Source of the DNA: JASLDZ01 sp038226305
GTDB taxonomy: Bacteria > Pseudomonadota > Alphaproteobacteria > Caulobacterales > Caulobacteraceae
Assembly (NCBI GenBank): GCA_038226305.1
Contig: JBBRQN010000003.1
Location: 1-64,000 of the forward strand
DNA length: 64,000 nucleotides
Direction of reading: 5' to 3'
Shown: piece after piece, positions 24,724 through 35,400 of the stretch
How positions within the stretch are numbered: the stretch's first letter is position 1
How the letters are laid out: every line of letters begins with the position of its first letter
The notes under the pieces: generated by a model
Told to the model about the DNA's origin: nothing
Databases searched by the model: none
The model's input: only the letters and a program-made list of their open reading frames with translations
Position numbers and translations under genes: made by a program

Positions 24724-26580
24724 ATGCTCCGCACCCTTGCCGCCCCCGATGCGGAGTCCGGCTCCGATTCAGCCCCTGTCGGCGCAGGCTCGGTCCTGAC
24801 CCGCAGGCCCGAGCGCGCGGGGCCGGTCACGGCCGCCTGGGCCGCCGTGCGGGGCCGTCTGGCGCACGAGTGGCGCTCCACCGCCCTCTACGGCCTGATG
24901 CTGGACCGGCCCCGCGCCACGGGGATCGCCGCCCGCCCGCGCGACCCCCGCCCGGTCGACCTCCTCGTGGGCCGCCACGCCCTGGCGGGGGAATGGATCC
25001 TCGGCGGCGCGACCTTCGATGCCGGGCCGGAGGGCGACCCGTTCGACCAGCCCAGCCCCTCGCGCCGCACGGCCGTGGAGCTGCACCGGTTCTCCTGGCT
25101 GCCCGCCCTTCTCGCGCAGGAAGCGCCGGGGCGCCGCGAGGCCCTGCGCCTGTTCCTCAGCTGGCAGGCCCTGTTCGACCGGCCGACCCCCTTCGCCTGG
25201 GGCCTCGAAGTGCTGGAGCGGCGGGTGTTCAACCTGGCCTGCGGAGCCCGGGCTCTTGCCGATGCCGCCTCTGACGCGGAGACCGCGGTGCTGGCGCAGT
25301 CCCTCGCGCGGCAGGCCCGCTACCTCGCCCGGCTCGACGATGGCCCCGCGCGCCTGTGCGAGCGGCTGACCGCCGTGGCCGTGGCCGGCACCGCCCTGGA
25401 CGGGCCTGCGGGCGAGGCCCTGCTGGCCCCCGCGCTCGATCGCCTGCCCGCAGCGCTGGACGCGGCGATCACGCCGGACGGAGCCCTGCGCACCCGCTCG
25501 CCCGAACAGGGGCTGGAGCTCCTGCTCGACCTGATCGCCCTGGACGACGGCCTGCTGCAGCGGGGCCGGGTGCTGCCCGAGCCCATCGCCCGGGCGCTGG
25601 ACAGGCTGGGGGCGGCCTTGCGCTTCTTCACCCTGGCCGACGGCCGGCTGATGCGGATGAACGGGGGCGAGGCCGCTTCGGCCGACCGGGTGGCCGCCGC
25701 CCTGGACATGGACGACGCCTCCGCCCCGCCGTTCGATCATGCGCCTCACGTGGGCGTCCACCGGCTGACCGGCGCCTCCATGCAGCTGGCGGTGGATGCG
25801 GGGCCCGCGCCCGATGGGGCGTGGAGCATCGCCGCCTGCGCCCAGCCGCTGAGCGTCGAGATCGTCTGTGGCGGCGACCGGCTGATCACCAACAGCGGCT
25901 GGAGCCCCGATGCCGACGGCTCGGCCGCGGCGCTGCGGCTGACTGCGGCAGGCTCCACCGTGAGCCTGGGCGGGGGGTCGGCGGGCGAGCCGCTCTCCGG
26001 CGCGACGGCGCGGGTGCTGGGGCCGCGCCTCAAGGGGGGCGCCACGCGCGTCATCGCCCGTCGCCAGCAGAACGAGACCGGCGTCTGGCTGGAGCTGTCG
26101 CACGACGGCTGGATGGCCACCCTCGGCCTCATGCACGAGCGCCGCCTGTTCCTCGACCCCGCCCTGGACGAGCTTCGGGGGGAAGACCTGTTCGAGCGCC
26201 CGCCCGAGGATGCCGCCAAGGCCGCCACCGGCACCCCCCGCCAGATCCCCTATGCCGCCCGCTTCCACCTGGCCCCCGGGGTGCGGGCCTCGCTGGCACG
26301 GGACAAGCGCTCGGTGCTGCTGCGCGGGGCCTCCGACCGGGGCTGGTGGTTCCGCAACGACGCGCCGGACGTGACCATCGAACCCTCCTTCGTGGTGGAG
26401 GCGGGCGAGCCCCGGCGCACCCAGCAGATCGTGCTGACGGGCCGCTTCGACCCCGACGCGGGCGGGCGCGTGCGCTGGAAGCTGACGCCGGTGGAACCCA
26501 CGCCGCCGCCCCGCCTGCCCCTGCGCCGCCGCGAGGCCGCGCCAGGCTCGGCTGTCGCTCCGCCTGAGCCAGGCGCGTGA
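24724..26580 (+). CDS. Heparinase II/III family protein
   Basis: This 618-residue protein has the layout of the heparinase II/III-like family found next to rpe or purH in many alphaproteobacteria. An N-terminal alpha/alpha-toroid domain (about 80-330) is followed by a beta-sandwich lyase domain (about 340-590). The pieces FSWLPALL and WGLEVLERRVFNLA belong to the toroid, and the beta domain has GDRLITNSGW and LHERRLFLDP. No signal peptide is seen. The true substrate in bacteria without glycosaminoglycans is unknown; a role in surface or wall polysaccharide turnover is an inference from the neighbouring sugar dehydratase. Its stop overlaps the next start. Confidence 0.8.
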   Translation: MLRTLAAPDAESGSDSAPVGAGSVLTRRPERAGPVTAAWAAVRGRLAHEWRSTALYGLMLDRPRATGIAARPRDPRPVDLLVGRHALAGEWILGGATFDAGPEGDPFDQPSPSRRTAVELHRFSWLPALLAQEAPGRREALRLFLSWQALFDRPTPFAWGLEVLERRVFNLACGARALADAASDAETAVLAQSLARQARYLARLDDGPARLCERLTAVAVAGTALDGPAGEALLAPALDRLPAALDAAITPDGALRTRSPEQGLELLLDLIALDDGLLQRGRVLPEPIARALDRLGAALRFFTLADGRLMRMNGGEAASADRVAAALDMDDASAPPFDHAPHVGVHRLTGASMQLAVDAGPAPDGAWSIAACAQPLSVEIVCGGDRLITNSGWSPDADGSAAALRLTAAGSTVSLGGGSAGEPLSGATARVLGPRLKGGATRVIARRQQNETGVWLELSHDGWMATLGLMHERRLFLDPALDELRGEDLFERPPEDAAKAATGTPRQIPYAARFHLAPGVRASLARDKRSVLLRGASDRGWWFRNDAPDVTIEPSFVVEAGEPRRTQQIVLTGRFDPDAGGRVRWKLTPVEPTPPPRLPLRRREAAPGSAVAPPEPGA

Positions 26581-28505
26581 CGACGTCCGCGCCTGCCGTC
26601 CGCAAGCCGAACGATGCGGGTCTGCTGGAGCAGCTGGCCCCCGTGCTGGTGTTCCTGCACGACCTCGCGATTGCCGCCCTGGCCCTCTGGCTCGTGCTCG
26701 TCGTGCGCTACCGGTTCGAGCACAAGCCGGTACCCGAGCACCTGATCGGGCGGTCGGTGCTGGCCTTCGTGGCCGTCTGCGCGGTGGTGTTCCCGCTCCT
26801 GCGCCTGCACCGGGGCATGTGGCGGTTCACGGCGTTGAACGACATCGCCCGGCTGGCCCTGGCGGCAGGGGCTGCGAGCATCCTGATCGTGCCGGTGCTG
26901 TTCACCATCGACCGGCTGATGAACTTCCCCCGCTCGACGCCCCTGCTGCTGTTCCCCGTGCTCCTGGCCGGCCTGGCGCTGGGGCGGGGGGCGATCCACC
27001 AGTGGAGGCACGGCGACCTCGCGGGCCTGTTCCGCCTGCAGGACCCGCAGAGCCCCTCGGCCGTCATCGTGGGCGAGCCGAAGGCGGTGGCCACCTATCT
27101 CACGGCCCTGCGCCGCCGCTCGGTGCGGCCCCTGCGCGTGGCCGGGCTGATCACCGCGGGCGGCGAGGCGGCGGGCCGCACCATCCTGGGCGCTGTGGTG
27201 CTGGGCGGGCTTGACGATCTGACGCCTGTGCTGCGCCGCCTGCGCGACAAGGACGGCCGCACCCCCACCGTGGTCGTGGCCGACCCCCGCCCGCCCCGCG
27301 CCCTCCTCGACCGGGTGGTCGCCGCCGCCGCCGTCGCCGGGGCGCAGGTGAGCCGTGTCCGGGGGGACCGGGGCGGAGCCGAGATCGCCCCGGTGTCGGC
27401 CGCCGACCTCCTCGCCCGCCCGCCCCGCGCCCTCGACAGCGAGGGTGCCCGCGCCCTGATCGCGGGCAAGCGCGTGCTGGTCACCGGCGCCGGGGGCACC
27501 ATCGGCGGGGAGCTCACCCGCCAGGCGCTGTCGTTCGGGCCGGCCAGCCTGGCGCTGGTGGATGCCTCGGAGTTCAACCTCTACGCCATCGACCACGAGC
27601 TGCGCACCGCCCACCCCGAGCTGTTCGTGGACGGGCGGCCCCTGTGGACGACCCACATCGGCGACGTGCGCGACCGGGCGCGGATGCAGTCGCTGTTCGA
27701 GCTGGAACGCCCGCAGGTGGTTCTGCACGCCGCCGCCCTGAAGCACGTGCCCCTGATGGAGACCAACCCGGTGGAGGCCGTGCGCACCAACGTGGGCGGG
27801 GCCGTGGTGATGGCGCAGCTGGCCCGGGACCATGCCGAGTGCTTCGTGTTCATCTCCACCGACAAGGCGGTGAACCCCACCAACGTGATGGGGGCCACCA
27901 AGCGGCTGGCCGAGCAGGCGGTTCTGTCGCTCAGCGCCGGGTCACCCCTGCGGGCGGCGGCGGTGCGCTTCGGCAACGTGCTGGGCTCGTCAGGCTCGGT
28001 GGCGCCCCTGTTCGAGCGCCAGATCGCCGAGGGCGGGCCGGTCACGGTCACCCACCCGGAGATGGTGCGCTACTTCATGACGGTGCAGGAGGCGGCGGGG
28101 CTGGTGCTGCAGGCCGCCGCCATCGCCCACCCGGCCGACACGCCCGCCAATGACCGCGGGGAAGGCGCCTGCGTCTACGTGCTGGACATGGGCGACCCGG
28201 TGCGGATCGACGATCTGGCCCGCCAGATGATCGCCCTGCACGGCCTGCGCCCCGAGGTGGACATCGCCATCCGCTATACCGGCCTGCGCCCCGGCGAGAA
28301 GCTCTACGAAGAGGTCTTCTACGACGTGGAGACCGTCACCGAGACCGACGCCCCCGGCGTTATGGCCGCGATGGACCCCGCGCCCCCGTGGGCCACGCTG
28401 GAGCCCGGCATAGCCGACCTTCTCGCCGCGGCGGAGGCTCAGGACGGGGCGGCGACGATGGCCAGACTCAAGGCGCTCGTGCCCCAGTTCAAGAACGGGG
28501 ACTAG
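26577..28505 (+). CDS. Membrane-bound nucleotide-sugar 4,6-dehydratase (WbpM/PglF/FlmA-like)
   Basis: This 642-residue enzyme has about four N-terminal membrane helices (residues 20-140), a CoA-binding-like Rossmann domain (about 165-280) and a C-terminal extended short-chain dehydrogenase domain. The NAD site is VTGAGGTIGGEL near residue 300. The family motif AALKHVPLMETNP follows, with catalytic STDKAVNPTNVMGATKR, in which Met replaces the usual Tyr as in WbpM-type enzymes. Such enzymes convert UDP-GlcNAc to a 4-keto-6-deoxy sugar for O-antigen, capsule or flagellin glycans. The GTG start overlaps the previous TGA. It converges on trxA. Confidence 0.9.
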   Translation: MTTSAPAVRKPNDAGLLEQLAPVLVFLHDLAIAALALWLVLVVRYRFEHKPVPEHLIGRSVLAFVAVCAVVFPLLRLHRGMWRFTALNDIARLALAAGAASILIVPVLFTIDRLMNFPRSTPLLLFPVLLAGLALGRGAIHQWRHGDLAGLFRLQDPQSPSAVIVGEPKAVATYLTALRRRSVRPLRVAGLITAGGEAAGRTILGAVVLGGLDDLTPVLRRLRDKDGRTPTVVVADPRPPRALLDRVVAAAAVAGAQVSRVRGDRGGAEIAPVSAADLLARPPRALDSEGARALIAGKRVLVTGAGGTIGGELTRQALSFGPASLALVDASEFNLYAIDHELRTAHPELFVDGRPLWTTHIGDVRDRARMQSLFELERPQVVLHAAALKHVPLMETNPVEAVRTNVGGAVVMAQLARDHAECFVFISTDKAVNPTNVMGATKRLAEQAVLSLSAGSPLRAAAVRFGNVLGSSGSVAPLFERQIAEGGPVTVTHPEMVRYFMTVQEAAGLVLQAAAIAHPADTPANDRGEGACVYVLDMGDPVRIDDLARQMIALHGLRPEVDIAIRYTGLRPGEKLYEEVFYDVETVTETDAPGVMAAMDPAPPWATLEPGIADLLAAAEAQDGAATMARLKALVPQFKNGD

Positions 28506-28511
28506 CGCGAA

Positions 28512-28537
28512 GGCCCCCCCCGCCGGGCGGAGGAGGC
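28512..28537. terminator. Candidate bidirectional terminator between convergent genes
   Basis: An imperfect GC-rich hairpin, GGCC...CGCC / GGCG...GGCC, lies in the 41 bases between the dehydratase stop and the trxA stop. Only the outer GGCC and inner CGCC/GGCG arms pair fully, and there is no T-run. Its place between convergent genes suggests that it limits read-through in both directions. Confidence 0.4.
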
Positions 28538-28546
28538 CATGGGCGA

Positions 28547-28888
28547 CTACGCCGTGGCGCTGACGCCGACGCCGGCTTCGTTCAGCCACTCGAGGATCTT
28601 GGCCTTGGGCTTCGCGCCCACCGACATCGAGGCCATCTTGCCGTCCTTGAACAGCATCAGCGTGGGGATGCCGCGCACGCCGTAGCGCGAGGGGATCATC
28701 GGCGAGTCCTCGGTGTTCACCTTGGCCACGATCAAGGAGTCGGAAAGCTCCTCCGAGATCTGGTCGAGGGCGGGGGCGATCTGCTTGCAGGGGCCGCACC
28801 ACTCCGCCCAGAAGTCCACGAGCACGGGCTTGCCGGCATTCAGGACCTGAGCTTCGAACGAATCGTCATCGACCTTGACGGTAGCCAT
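28547..28888 (-). CDS. trxA: Thioredoxin TrxA
   Basis: This 113-residue cytoplasmic thioredoxin is a general disulfide reductant for ribonucleotide reductase and other enzymes. The active site is FWAEWCGPCKQIAP, with redox cysteines C31 and C34. The cis-proline loop is GIPTLMLFKDG, and the buried aspartate is in VLVDFW. The ATG at 28888 was chosen for family length. It is the last gene of the minus-strand series tsaE-amgK-murU-addB-addA-trxA, 76 bases after the addA stop. That gap could hold its own promoter. Confidence 0.97.
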   Translation of the reverse strand: MATVKVDDDSFEAQVLNAGKPVLVDFWAEWCGPCKQIAPALDQISEELSDSLIVAKVNTEDSPMIPSRYGVRGIPTLMLFKDGKMASMSVGAKPKAKILEWLNEAGVGVSATA

Positions 28889-28964
28889 GATCTTTAGGTC
28901 TCCAGGATGAAGGGGCGACCCCTTCACCATCGGCGATGGCAGATAGGCCCCCGCCCGCCCGGCT

Positions 28965-31900
28965 TCAATGGGCGCCTGCTGGCGGAGCCGAGAGTCGGCG
29001 CAGCTGGGCCAGTTGCCAGGCCACCGTCGCCTCAGGAACAGGCATCAGCTTGGGGCCGTCGGTCCACACCAGCGCCGCCTCCACCGTGCGGCCCGGGAAG
29101 ATCTCCCGCAGCACGGCCACATAGATCGCCATCTGCATCAGATAGGCGGGGTCGGCCTGCTCGATCCGGTCGGGAGACGGGCGGTTGGTCTTGAAGTCCA
29201 CCACCAGAACCCGCTCGGGCGTCACGACCATGCGATCCACCCGGCCCGAGATCTTCAGGCCCGGCGGCAGCTCGGCCGCGGCGCCCGCCACCGCGGCCTC
29301 GGCCCGGCCCCCGTCACCCCACACGGCGGCGAAGCGGGGGTCTTCCAGCACGCCCATCGCCGCCGCCGCCATCTCGCGACGCTGCTCGGGCGTGAGGTCG
29401 CGCTCCTGCGCCAGGAGCATGGCCGCCCGGTCGGATCGGGCGGCGACGGGGATGTCGGGCAGGCGCTGCAGGAGCTTGTGGATCAGGTCGCCCCGCCGGA
29501 ACCGGCCGAGCCCCCCCAGCGCCGCCAGGGGAGACGGGGCCGGCCCACGCTTGCGCTCCGCGAAGGTCGAGGGCGACGCATAGTCGGCCAGGGGCGATTC
29601 CGCCGGGGCAAAGGCCTCCGTCCAGGCGGGAAGCGGGCTGGCTTCGTGGGCGCGCGGGGCGATCACCGGGGCGGTCGCGGGGTCGGGGCCATAGCGGCGC
29701 AGGCTGAACTCGCCCTCCTGAACCTCGCGCACCTCGTCCTTCAAGGCCGCATCGTCGAAGGCCCGCTCCAGCCGGGCGTACCAGCTGCGCTCGTTGGCGA
29801 CGTCCTTGCCCGCGGGAAGGCGGCCGCACACGATCACCCGGTCGCGCGCCCGGGTGAGCGCCACGTAGAGCAGGCGCAGGGACTCAGCCTCGGCCTTCTG
29901 CAGCGCCCGCTGCCGCGCCGCCGCAGAGGCCGCGGTGTCATCCCCGCTCCTCGGCGCGAACAGCCAGCCGCCCTCCTCGGTAGGCAGGAGCCCCCCCTTG
30001 GCGGCGCGGGGCGGCGTGGCGGCGTCGGGCAGGAACACGATGGGCGCCTCCAGCCCCTTGGCGCCGTGGACGGTCATCACCCGCACCTGATCGCCCGCGC
30101 CCTCCATCTCGCGCTTCACCTCGATCTCGGAGCGTTCGAGGTGCAGGGCGAAGCGTTCGAGGTCTGTGACCCCCTTGCTCTCGGCCGACAGGGCCTCGGC
30201 CAGGAGCGCCTCAGCCGCGTCCTGCGCCTCTTCGCCCAGCCGGGTGACCAGCCGCTGGCGCTGGCTGCGGCCCTCTCCGTCGAGCCTCGTCAGCACATGC
30301 GACAGGAAGTCGAACGGCCCGTGCGCCCGGCCCTCCTCCCGCGCCCAGCTGAGGAATGTGGAGGCATCCTTCCACTCCGCCCGCTCGCCCGAGCGCCGGT
30401 TGAGTTCGAGGTAGAGCCCGCCCTCGCGCCCCTGCGCTAGGTCGAACAGCTCCTGCTCCGACACCCCGCAGAAAGGGCTGCGCAGGAGAGCGGCCACCGT
30501 CAGGTCGTCCCACGGGAACAGGGCGAAGCGGATCAGGGCCAGCACGTCCTTGAACACGATGTGGCGCGACAGCTTCAGACGGTCCGCCCCCGCCACCGGC
30601 AGGCCGGAGCGTTTCAGGGCGCGGATGATCTCCTCGAACAGCCCGTCGCGACGGCGCACGAGGATCAGCACGTCGCCGGGGCGGGCGGCGCGCCACTGCT
30701 TCAGGTCCTTGTCGAACACCGCCTCTCGGGCCTCGGCCATGCGCTTGACGCTGGCGGCGATGCGCCGCGCCAGCCGCTTGCGGGCGGAGGTGACGGGCGG
30801 GGCGTCCAGCGGCTCCCAGGCGTCGGCCTCCTCCGTCTTGGAGTCGAGCTCCAGGGGCCAGAGGTCGATCTGGCCCGCGTGGTCGAGGCGCCGCGCCACG
30901 TGGCGGACCACCTCGGTGGTGTCGCCCAGCGCCTTCCGCGCCTCAGGCTCCCGGAACACCGCATCCACATAGCTCAGTACCTGCGGGGTGGAGCGGAAGC
31001 TCTCCAGCAGTTCCACGCCCTCGAAGTCGCGCCCGGCGCGCTCGGCCATGCCCGCGTATTTCTGCGTCTCGGCGCTCAGCCGCTCGGGCGCGGCGCCCTG
31101 GAACGAGTAGATCGACTGCTTCTTGTCGCCCACGGCGAACAGGGTGCGCTGCAGGCCCCGGGGACCGGTAGAGGGGCGCTGGCCTTCGCCGGCGAAGAAC
31201 TCGGTGGCGATGGCTTCCACCACGTCCCACTGGGCGGGGCTGGTGTCCTGCGCCTCGTCGACCAGCACATGGTCGATGCCCCCGTCGAGCTTGAACAGCA
31301 CCCAGGCCGAGGCGTCGGACGCGGTGAGGAGCCGCCGCGCCGCCTGCGTCAGGTCGGAGAAGTCTAGGGCGTTGCGCTGCGCTTTCCGCAACCCGTAGGC
31401 CGCCACATAGGCCGCCCCCAGGGTGAGCACATGCACCGTATCCACCGCCTGCCGGGCGGCGGTGGCGCGCTTGCACGACTCGTGCAGCCGCGCCTGCTCC
31501 AGCGACAGCCAGTCCTTCGTGGCCTCCGCCACCTTCACCCCGGCGAGCTTGGCCTTCGGCTTGCCTTTGGAGTCGGTGAACAGCCGCCAGTGCTCGGCGA
31601 AGGGGGCGTCTCCCCGCCCTTCCAGTTCCGCCAGCCGGTACATGGCCTCTGCGGTCTTGCCGTCGGTCGCGTTCGACTGAGCGAGGACCGCGGCGTGTTC
31701 GCGCCACTGCGCCCACTGGCAGGCCTCGATCGCGGCCTGTTCGAGCGCCTCCGGATCGGCGGGTTCGCCACCTTGGAAGCCGCAGGTGCGCCACACGTCG
31801 TCGTGGATGCCCTCGCCCCTTGCCCGGCAGGCCTCGGCATAGGCCTCGATGCCTTCGCGCTCGCCGTCGAGCTGGCGCAGCAGGGCCTCGAAGGTCTTGC

Positions 31901-32486
31901 CGTCGAGCTCCACCGCCAGATGCTCATAGGCGCGACCGATGGGTCCGTTCTCGTCGCGCAGGGCCCGGTGCGCCACGTCTTCCCGCGCCTGCTCGGCGAC
32001 CAAGCGGGCATCGGCGTCGTCCATCACCGCGAAGCCAGGGCTGAGCCCGGCCTCCAGCGGGAAGCGGCGCAGGAGCTGCTCACAGAAGGCGTGCAGGGTC
32101 TGGATCTTCAGCCCGCCCGGGGTCTCGAGCGCCTGCGCGAACAGGCGGCGCGCCCGGGCCAGATCGCCACCCAAGTCGTCCCCGGGTGCGCCGATGGCGC
32201 GGAGCTCGGCCCGCAGGTCTTCGTCCTTCGCCACGGCCCAGCCGCCAAGGGTCTGGAACAGGCGGCTCTGCATCTCGGCCGCCGCCGCCTTGGTGTAGGT
32301 GACGCAGAGCACCCCCTCGGGCCGCGCCCCGTGCAGCAGCAGCCGCGCCACCCGCCGCACGAGGGTGGTGGTCTTGCCCGCGCCGGCGTTGGCGGTGACG
32401 AAGGCGTTGAGCGTCGGCTCGGCCGCCCGCGTCTGAGGGTCGATCGGATCGTTTGCGACGGCCTGCAGCAGGGGAAGCTCGCTCAT
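28965..32486 (-). CDS. addA: AddA, helicase-nuclease subunit for double-strand break repair (alphaproteobacterial type)
   Basis: This 1173-residue UvrD/Rep-type superfamily 1 helicase is fused to a C-terminal RecB-like nuclease. With AddB it resects broken DNA ends for RecA loading, as RecBCD does in enterobacteria. Motif I is VTANAGAGKTTTL (about 31-43), motif II is in HVLVDEAQDTSPAQW, the Q/GDKKQSIY motif follows, and a late motif is RLLYVALTRARDRV. The nuclease site is VLVVDFKTNRPSP near the C-terminus. The ATG at 32486 overlaps the addB stop by four bases. The frame stays open upstream through the addB region but is not coding there. Confidence 0.95.
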   Translation of the reverse strand: MSELPLLQAVANDPIDPQTRAAEPTLNAFVTANAGAGKTTTLVRRVARLLLHGARPEGVLCVTYTKAAAAEMQSRLFQTLGGWAVAKDEDLRAELRAIGAPGDDLGGDLARARRLFAQALETPGGLKIQTLHAFCEQLLRRFPLEAGLSPGFAVMDDADARLVAEQAREDVAHRALRDENGPIGRAYEHLAVELDGKTFEALLRQLDGEREGIEAYAEACRARGEGIHDDVWRTCGFQGGEPADPEALEQAAIEACQWAQWREHAAVLAQSNATDGKTAEAMYRLAELEGRGDAPFAEHWRLFTDSKGKPKAKLAGVKVAEATKDWLSLEQARLHESCKRATAARQAVDTVHVLTLGAAYVAAYGLRKAQRNALDFSDLTQAARRLLTASDASAWVLFKLDGGIDHVLVDEAQDTSPAQWDVVEAIATEFFAGEGQRPSTGPRGLQRTLFAVGDKKQSIYSFQGAAPERLSAETQKYAGMAERAGRDFEGVELLESFRSTPQVLSYVDAVFREPEARKALGDTTEVVRHVARRLDHAGQIDLWPLELDSKTEEADAWEPLDAPPVTSARKRLARRIAASVKRMAEAREAVFDKDLKQWRAARPGDVLILVRRRDGLFEEIIRALKRSGLPVAGADRLKLSRHIVFKDVLALIRFALFPWDDLTVAALLRSPFCGVSEQELFDLAQGREGGLYLELNRRSGERAEWKDASTFLSWAREEGRAHGPFDFLSHVLTRLDGEGRSQRQRLVTRLGEEAQDAAEALLAEALSAESKGVTDLERFALHLERSEIEVKREMEGAGDQVRVMTVHGAKGLEAPIVFLPDAATPPRAAKGGLLPTEEGGWLFAPRSGDDTAASAAARQRALQKAEAESLRLLYVALTRARDRVIVCGRLPAGKDVANERSWYARLERAFDDAALKDEVREVQEGEFSLRRYGPDPATAPVIAPRAHEASPLPAWTEAFAPAESPLADYASPSTFAERKRGPAPSPLAALGGLGRFRRGDLIHKLLQRLPDIPVAARSDRAAMLLAQERDLTPEQRREMAAAAMGVLEDPRFAAVWGDGGRAEAAVAGAAAELPPGLKISGRVDRMVVTPERVLVVDFKTNRPSPDRIEQADPAYLMQMAIYVAVLREIFPGRTVEAALVWTDGPKLMPVPEATVAWQLAQLRRLSAPPAGAH

Positions 32487-35400
32487 GCGTCGTCTCCCCC
32501 GCCGCCGTCTTCGTCGCCCTCGCCGACCACGCGCCATTCCCACAGCCGCTCGAGATGGTCGTAGTCGCCCGAGCCGTCCTCGCGGATGAACTTGGTCACA
32601 GCCTTGGCGGAGTAGGGCGTGTCCGCGTGGTCGAAGGCGGCCACCCGCCGCTTCAGGCCTTCGAGGGCGGCGTCGGCGCCGGCGTCCTCCTCCGCCTCCA
32701 TCCGCAGTTCCAGCGCGCCGGGATCGCGGCGACCGGTGACCTTGGCGTAGATCAGCTGTCCGGGGGGCAGGGCCGGCACGCCGGGGAAGCCCCCGGCCTT
32801 GGCGATGGCGGCCGTGAGGGTCAGCTGCGGCGCCAGCCCCGCCTTCACCTCCGCCTTGGACGACAGGCCGCCGCTCTTGAAGTCGATCACGTCCACCCGG
32901 TCCTGGCGCACCTCCAGCCGGTCGGCCTTGGCCTCGAGGGTGAACGGCCCGCCGGGAGCAGGGAAGGTCATCTCGCCCTTCTCCTCGATCACCAGCCGGG
33001 CGGCCGGGCGCCGATCGGCTTCGAGCTGGGCCGCCCACACGCCGAGCCGCCGGGCCAGGGGCCGCTCCCGCGCCAGACCCGCCTCGGTCAGCCCCGCCGC
33101 GCGCAGGGCGTCCACGAGGAGTTCCTCGAACTCCGCCGCCTGGCCCCACGGCAGGTCGGGGTGGGCCTGCGCGAAGGCCTCGAAGGCGTTGTGCACGGCG
33201 GTGCCCCGGGCGCGCGCCTCCAGCGGCTGGTCGGGCCGGTCGAGCGATCGCAGCTTGAGGATGTAGCGGGCGTAGGTGGCGTAGGGGTCGCGGATCCACT
33301 CCTCCACCCGGGTGGCCGCCAGCCGGCGGGGGCGCAGGGCCACGGGGGGTTTCGGATGCGGCCGCTCGGCCAGCCGGAGCGAGACCGGCGCGTCATCCCG
33401 GGGGATCGCGGCGTCCAGCCCCCGCGCCCAGGCGGCGACATCCGGGCGGCCGGGCAGCTCGGGCAGACCGGCACCCTTGGCCAGCATCTGCAGCCGCCAC
33501 AGCCAGCGCGAGCGGGTGGCGGGCTGGCCGCCCCGCCGTTCCGAGGCGATCAGCACCGCGCGGGGCCCGCAGGCCGCCTGCGCGAAGTCGTGCGCGGCCA
33601 CCCCGATGCGCCGCTCAGGCGAGGGCAGGCCCAGGGCCTTGCGCATGGCGCGGGACAGGATCGGATCGGTGGGGGCGGGCTTGGGCCAGCTCCCCTCCTC
33701 CAGTCCGGCCAGGATCACGAGATCGGACCGGATCAGCCGAGCTTCGATCAGACCCAGGATCCGCAGGCGGGGGTGGGCATGCAGGCCGGGGCGCACGACC
33801 TGGCTCCGCAGGAGGAGCCCGATCACCTCGGCGAAGGCCTCCACCGTGACGGGGGGCAGGCCCCTGGCGTCCTCGATCAGGTCGGCGACGAGCTTGGCGG
33901 CGGCCTCGCCGCCGGGGCCGCCCCACAGGTCGCCGGGGGCGCCTTTCTCGTCGGCACAGGCGCGTTCGAGGGCTTCGGCCAGCGCCCGCACGGCCACGGG
34001 GGCTGAGGCTGCGCCGGTCTCGTGGAAGGGGGCGCGGGCGTGCTCCACCGTGGCCTGCAGCGCCTGCACGAGGGCGAGGGCCTGCGGCTGCGCCTTGCGC
34101 TTCCTCGGCTCGTCGGCCTGCAGCCGCTGGTTCAGCTCGGCCCAGTCGCGGGGGCGGGGGCCGCGCAGCCCCTCCCGTTCCAGCTGGCGCCGCGCGAGGT
34201 CGAGCTCGGTCGCCGGGCGCCCCAGCCGCACGAGGGGATGCTTGGCGATGGAAAGGAGGGCGCCGGGATCGCCCGGGTCTGCCGCCAGCGCCGCCATCAG
34301 CGCCATCAGCGCACCCGCCGGCTGTCGATCCAGCGGTGCCCCGGCCGAACTGTCCACCAGCACGCCCCAGCGCGCCATCCGGGCCGACACCCGCCGCGCC
34401 AGCGCCGGATCGGGGGTGACGAGGGCGGCGGTGCGCCCCGGCACCTCCAGCGCCTCCCGCAGAAGCAGGGCGCACTGCGCGGCCGCATCGTCCTCGTTGG
34501 TAGCGGAGAGCACGGTCAGGCCGTCCAGCCCGTCGGCGATGGGGTCGGGATCGCCGGGCTTCCACGCCGCAGGGCGCAGGCCCGCGATCACCTGCGGCCA
34601 GGCGTCGGTGCTGGCGGCGGGGCGCAGGGCCTCGTTGACGACCCGCAGGCGGTTGGCGCCATGCCGGGCTTCCGCCGGGCGCTCCTTGATCCACGGCTGC
34701 ACCTGCGTGCGGGACACACCCGCCCGGTCGAGCAGGGTCTTGAGGGTGAACTGCGGGTGCGACTCCTCGATCTGCGCCCAGGCCTCGGGGGCGAGGTCTG
34801 TGTCGAGGCCGGGGAGGAACACCGCCCCCTGCGGCGCCCGCGCCACCGCGCACAGGAGGTCGATCTCGGCGGAGGACTCGCCCTTGGCCCCGGCAGCGAT
34901 CAGCACCCCGGCGGGCGGTGCCTCGGTCCAGCGCCGGGCCAGGGTGCGCAGGAGCTGCGTGCGCCGCTGGGTGGCGTCCACCAGCCCCAACTCGGCCAGC
35001 CGCAAAGGCCAGAGCTCCAGGGCGAGCGCCAGGAACTTGGTGGAGATCTCCCAGTGCTTGGCCAGCTCCGGCGGGGCGAGGGCCGTCAGCGCCAGGCCAT
35101 CGATCTGCGCCTCCTCGATGTGGACGGCATCAAGGAACACGGCGAGGGCGTCGGCGAGGTGAAGCGCCCCCAGCGCATCGACCCGGCGGCCGAGGATGTC
35201 GGCGTTGCGGGTGACGATGCCCGCCAGCTCGAACCGCCGACGCTGAGGGGTGACGGCGGGGGGCAGGTCGACGGCGATGTCGCCCGGCTCGAACGGCGCC
35301 TCCCCCTCGTCGAGATCGCCCAGGGTGCGGATTTGGGGCAGGAGCACCGCCCGGCCCCCCGCCGCATCCACGAAGGCCTCTGCCAGCGCGCGGGCGGTGC

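Noticed and set aside
24769..26268. Antisense frame within the heparinase-like gene, about 500 codons
   Set aside because: The plus-strand frame has family-like segments and tight operon spacing; the antisense product is Gly/Arg/Gln-rich noise.
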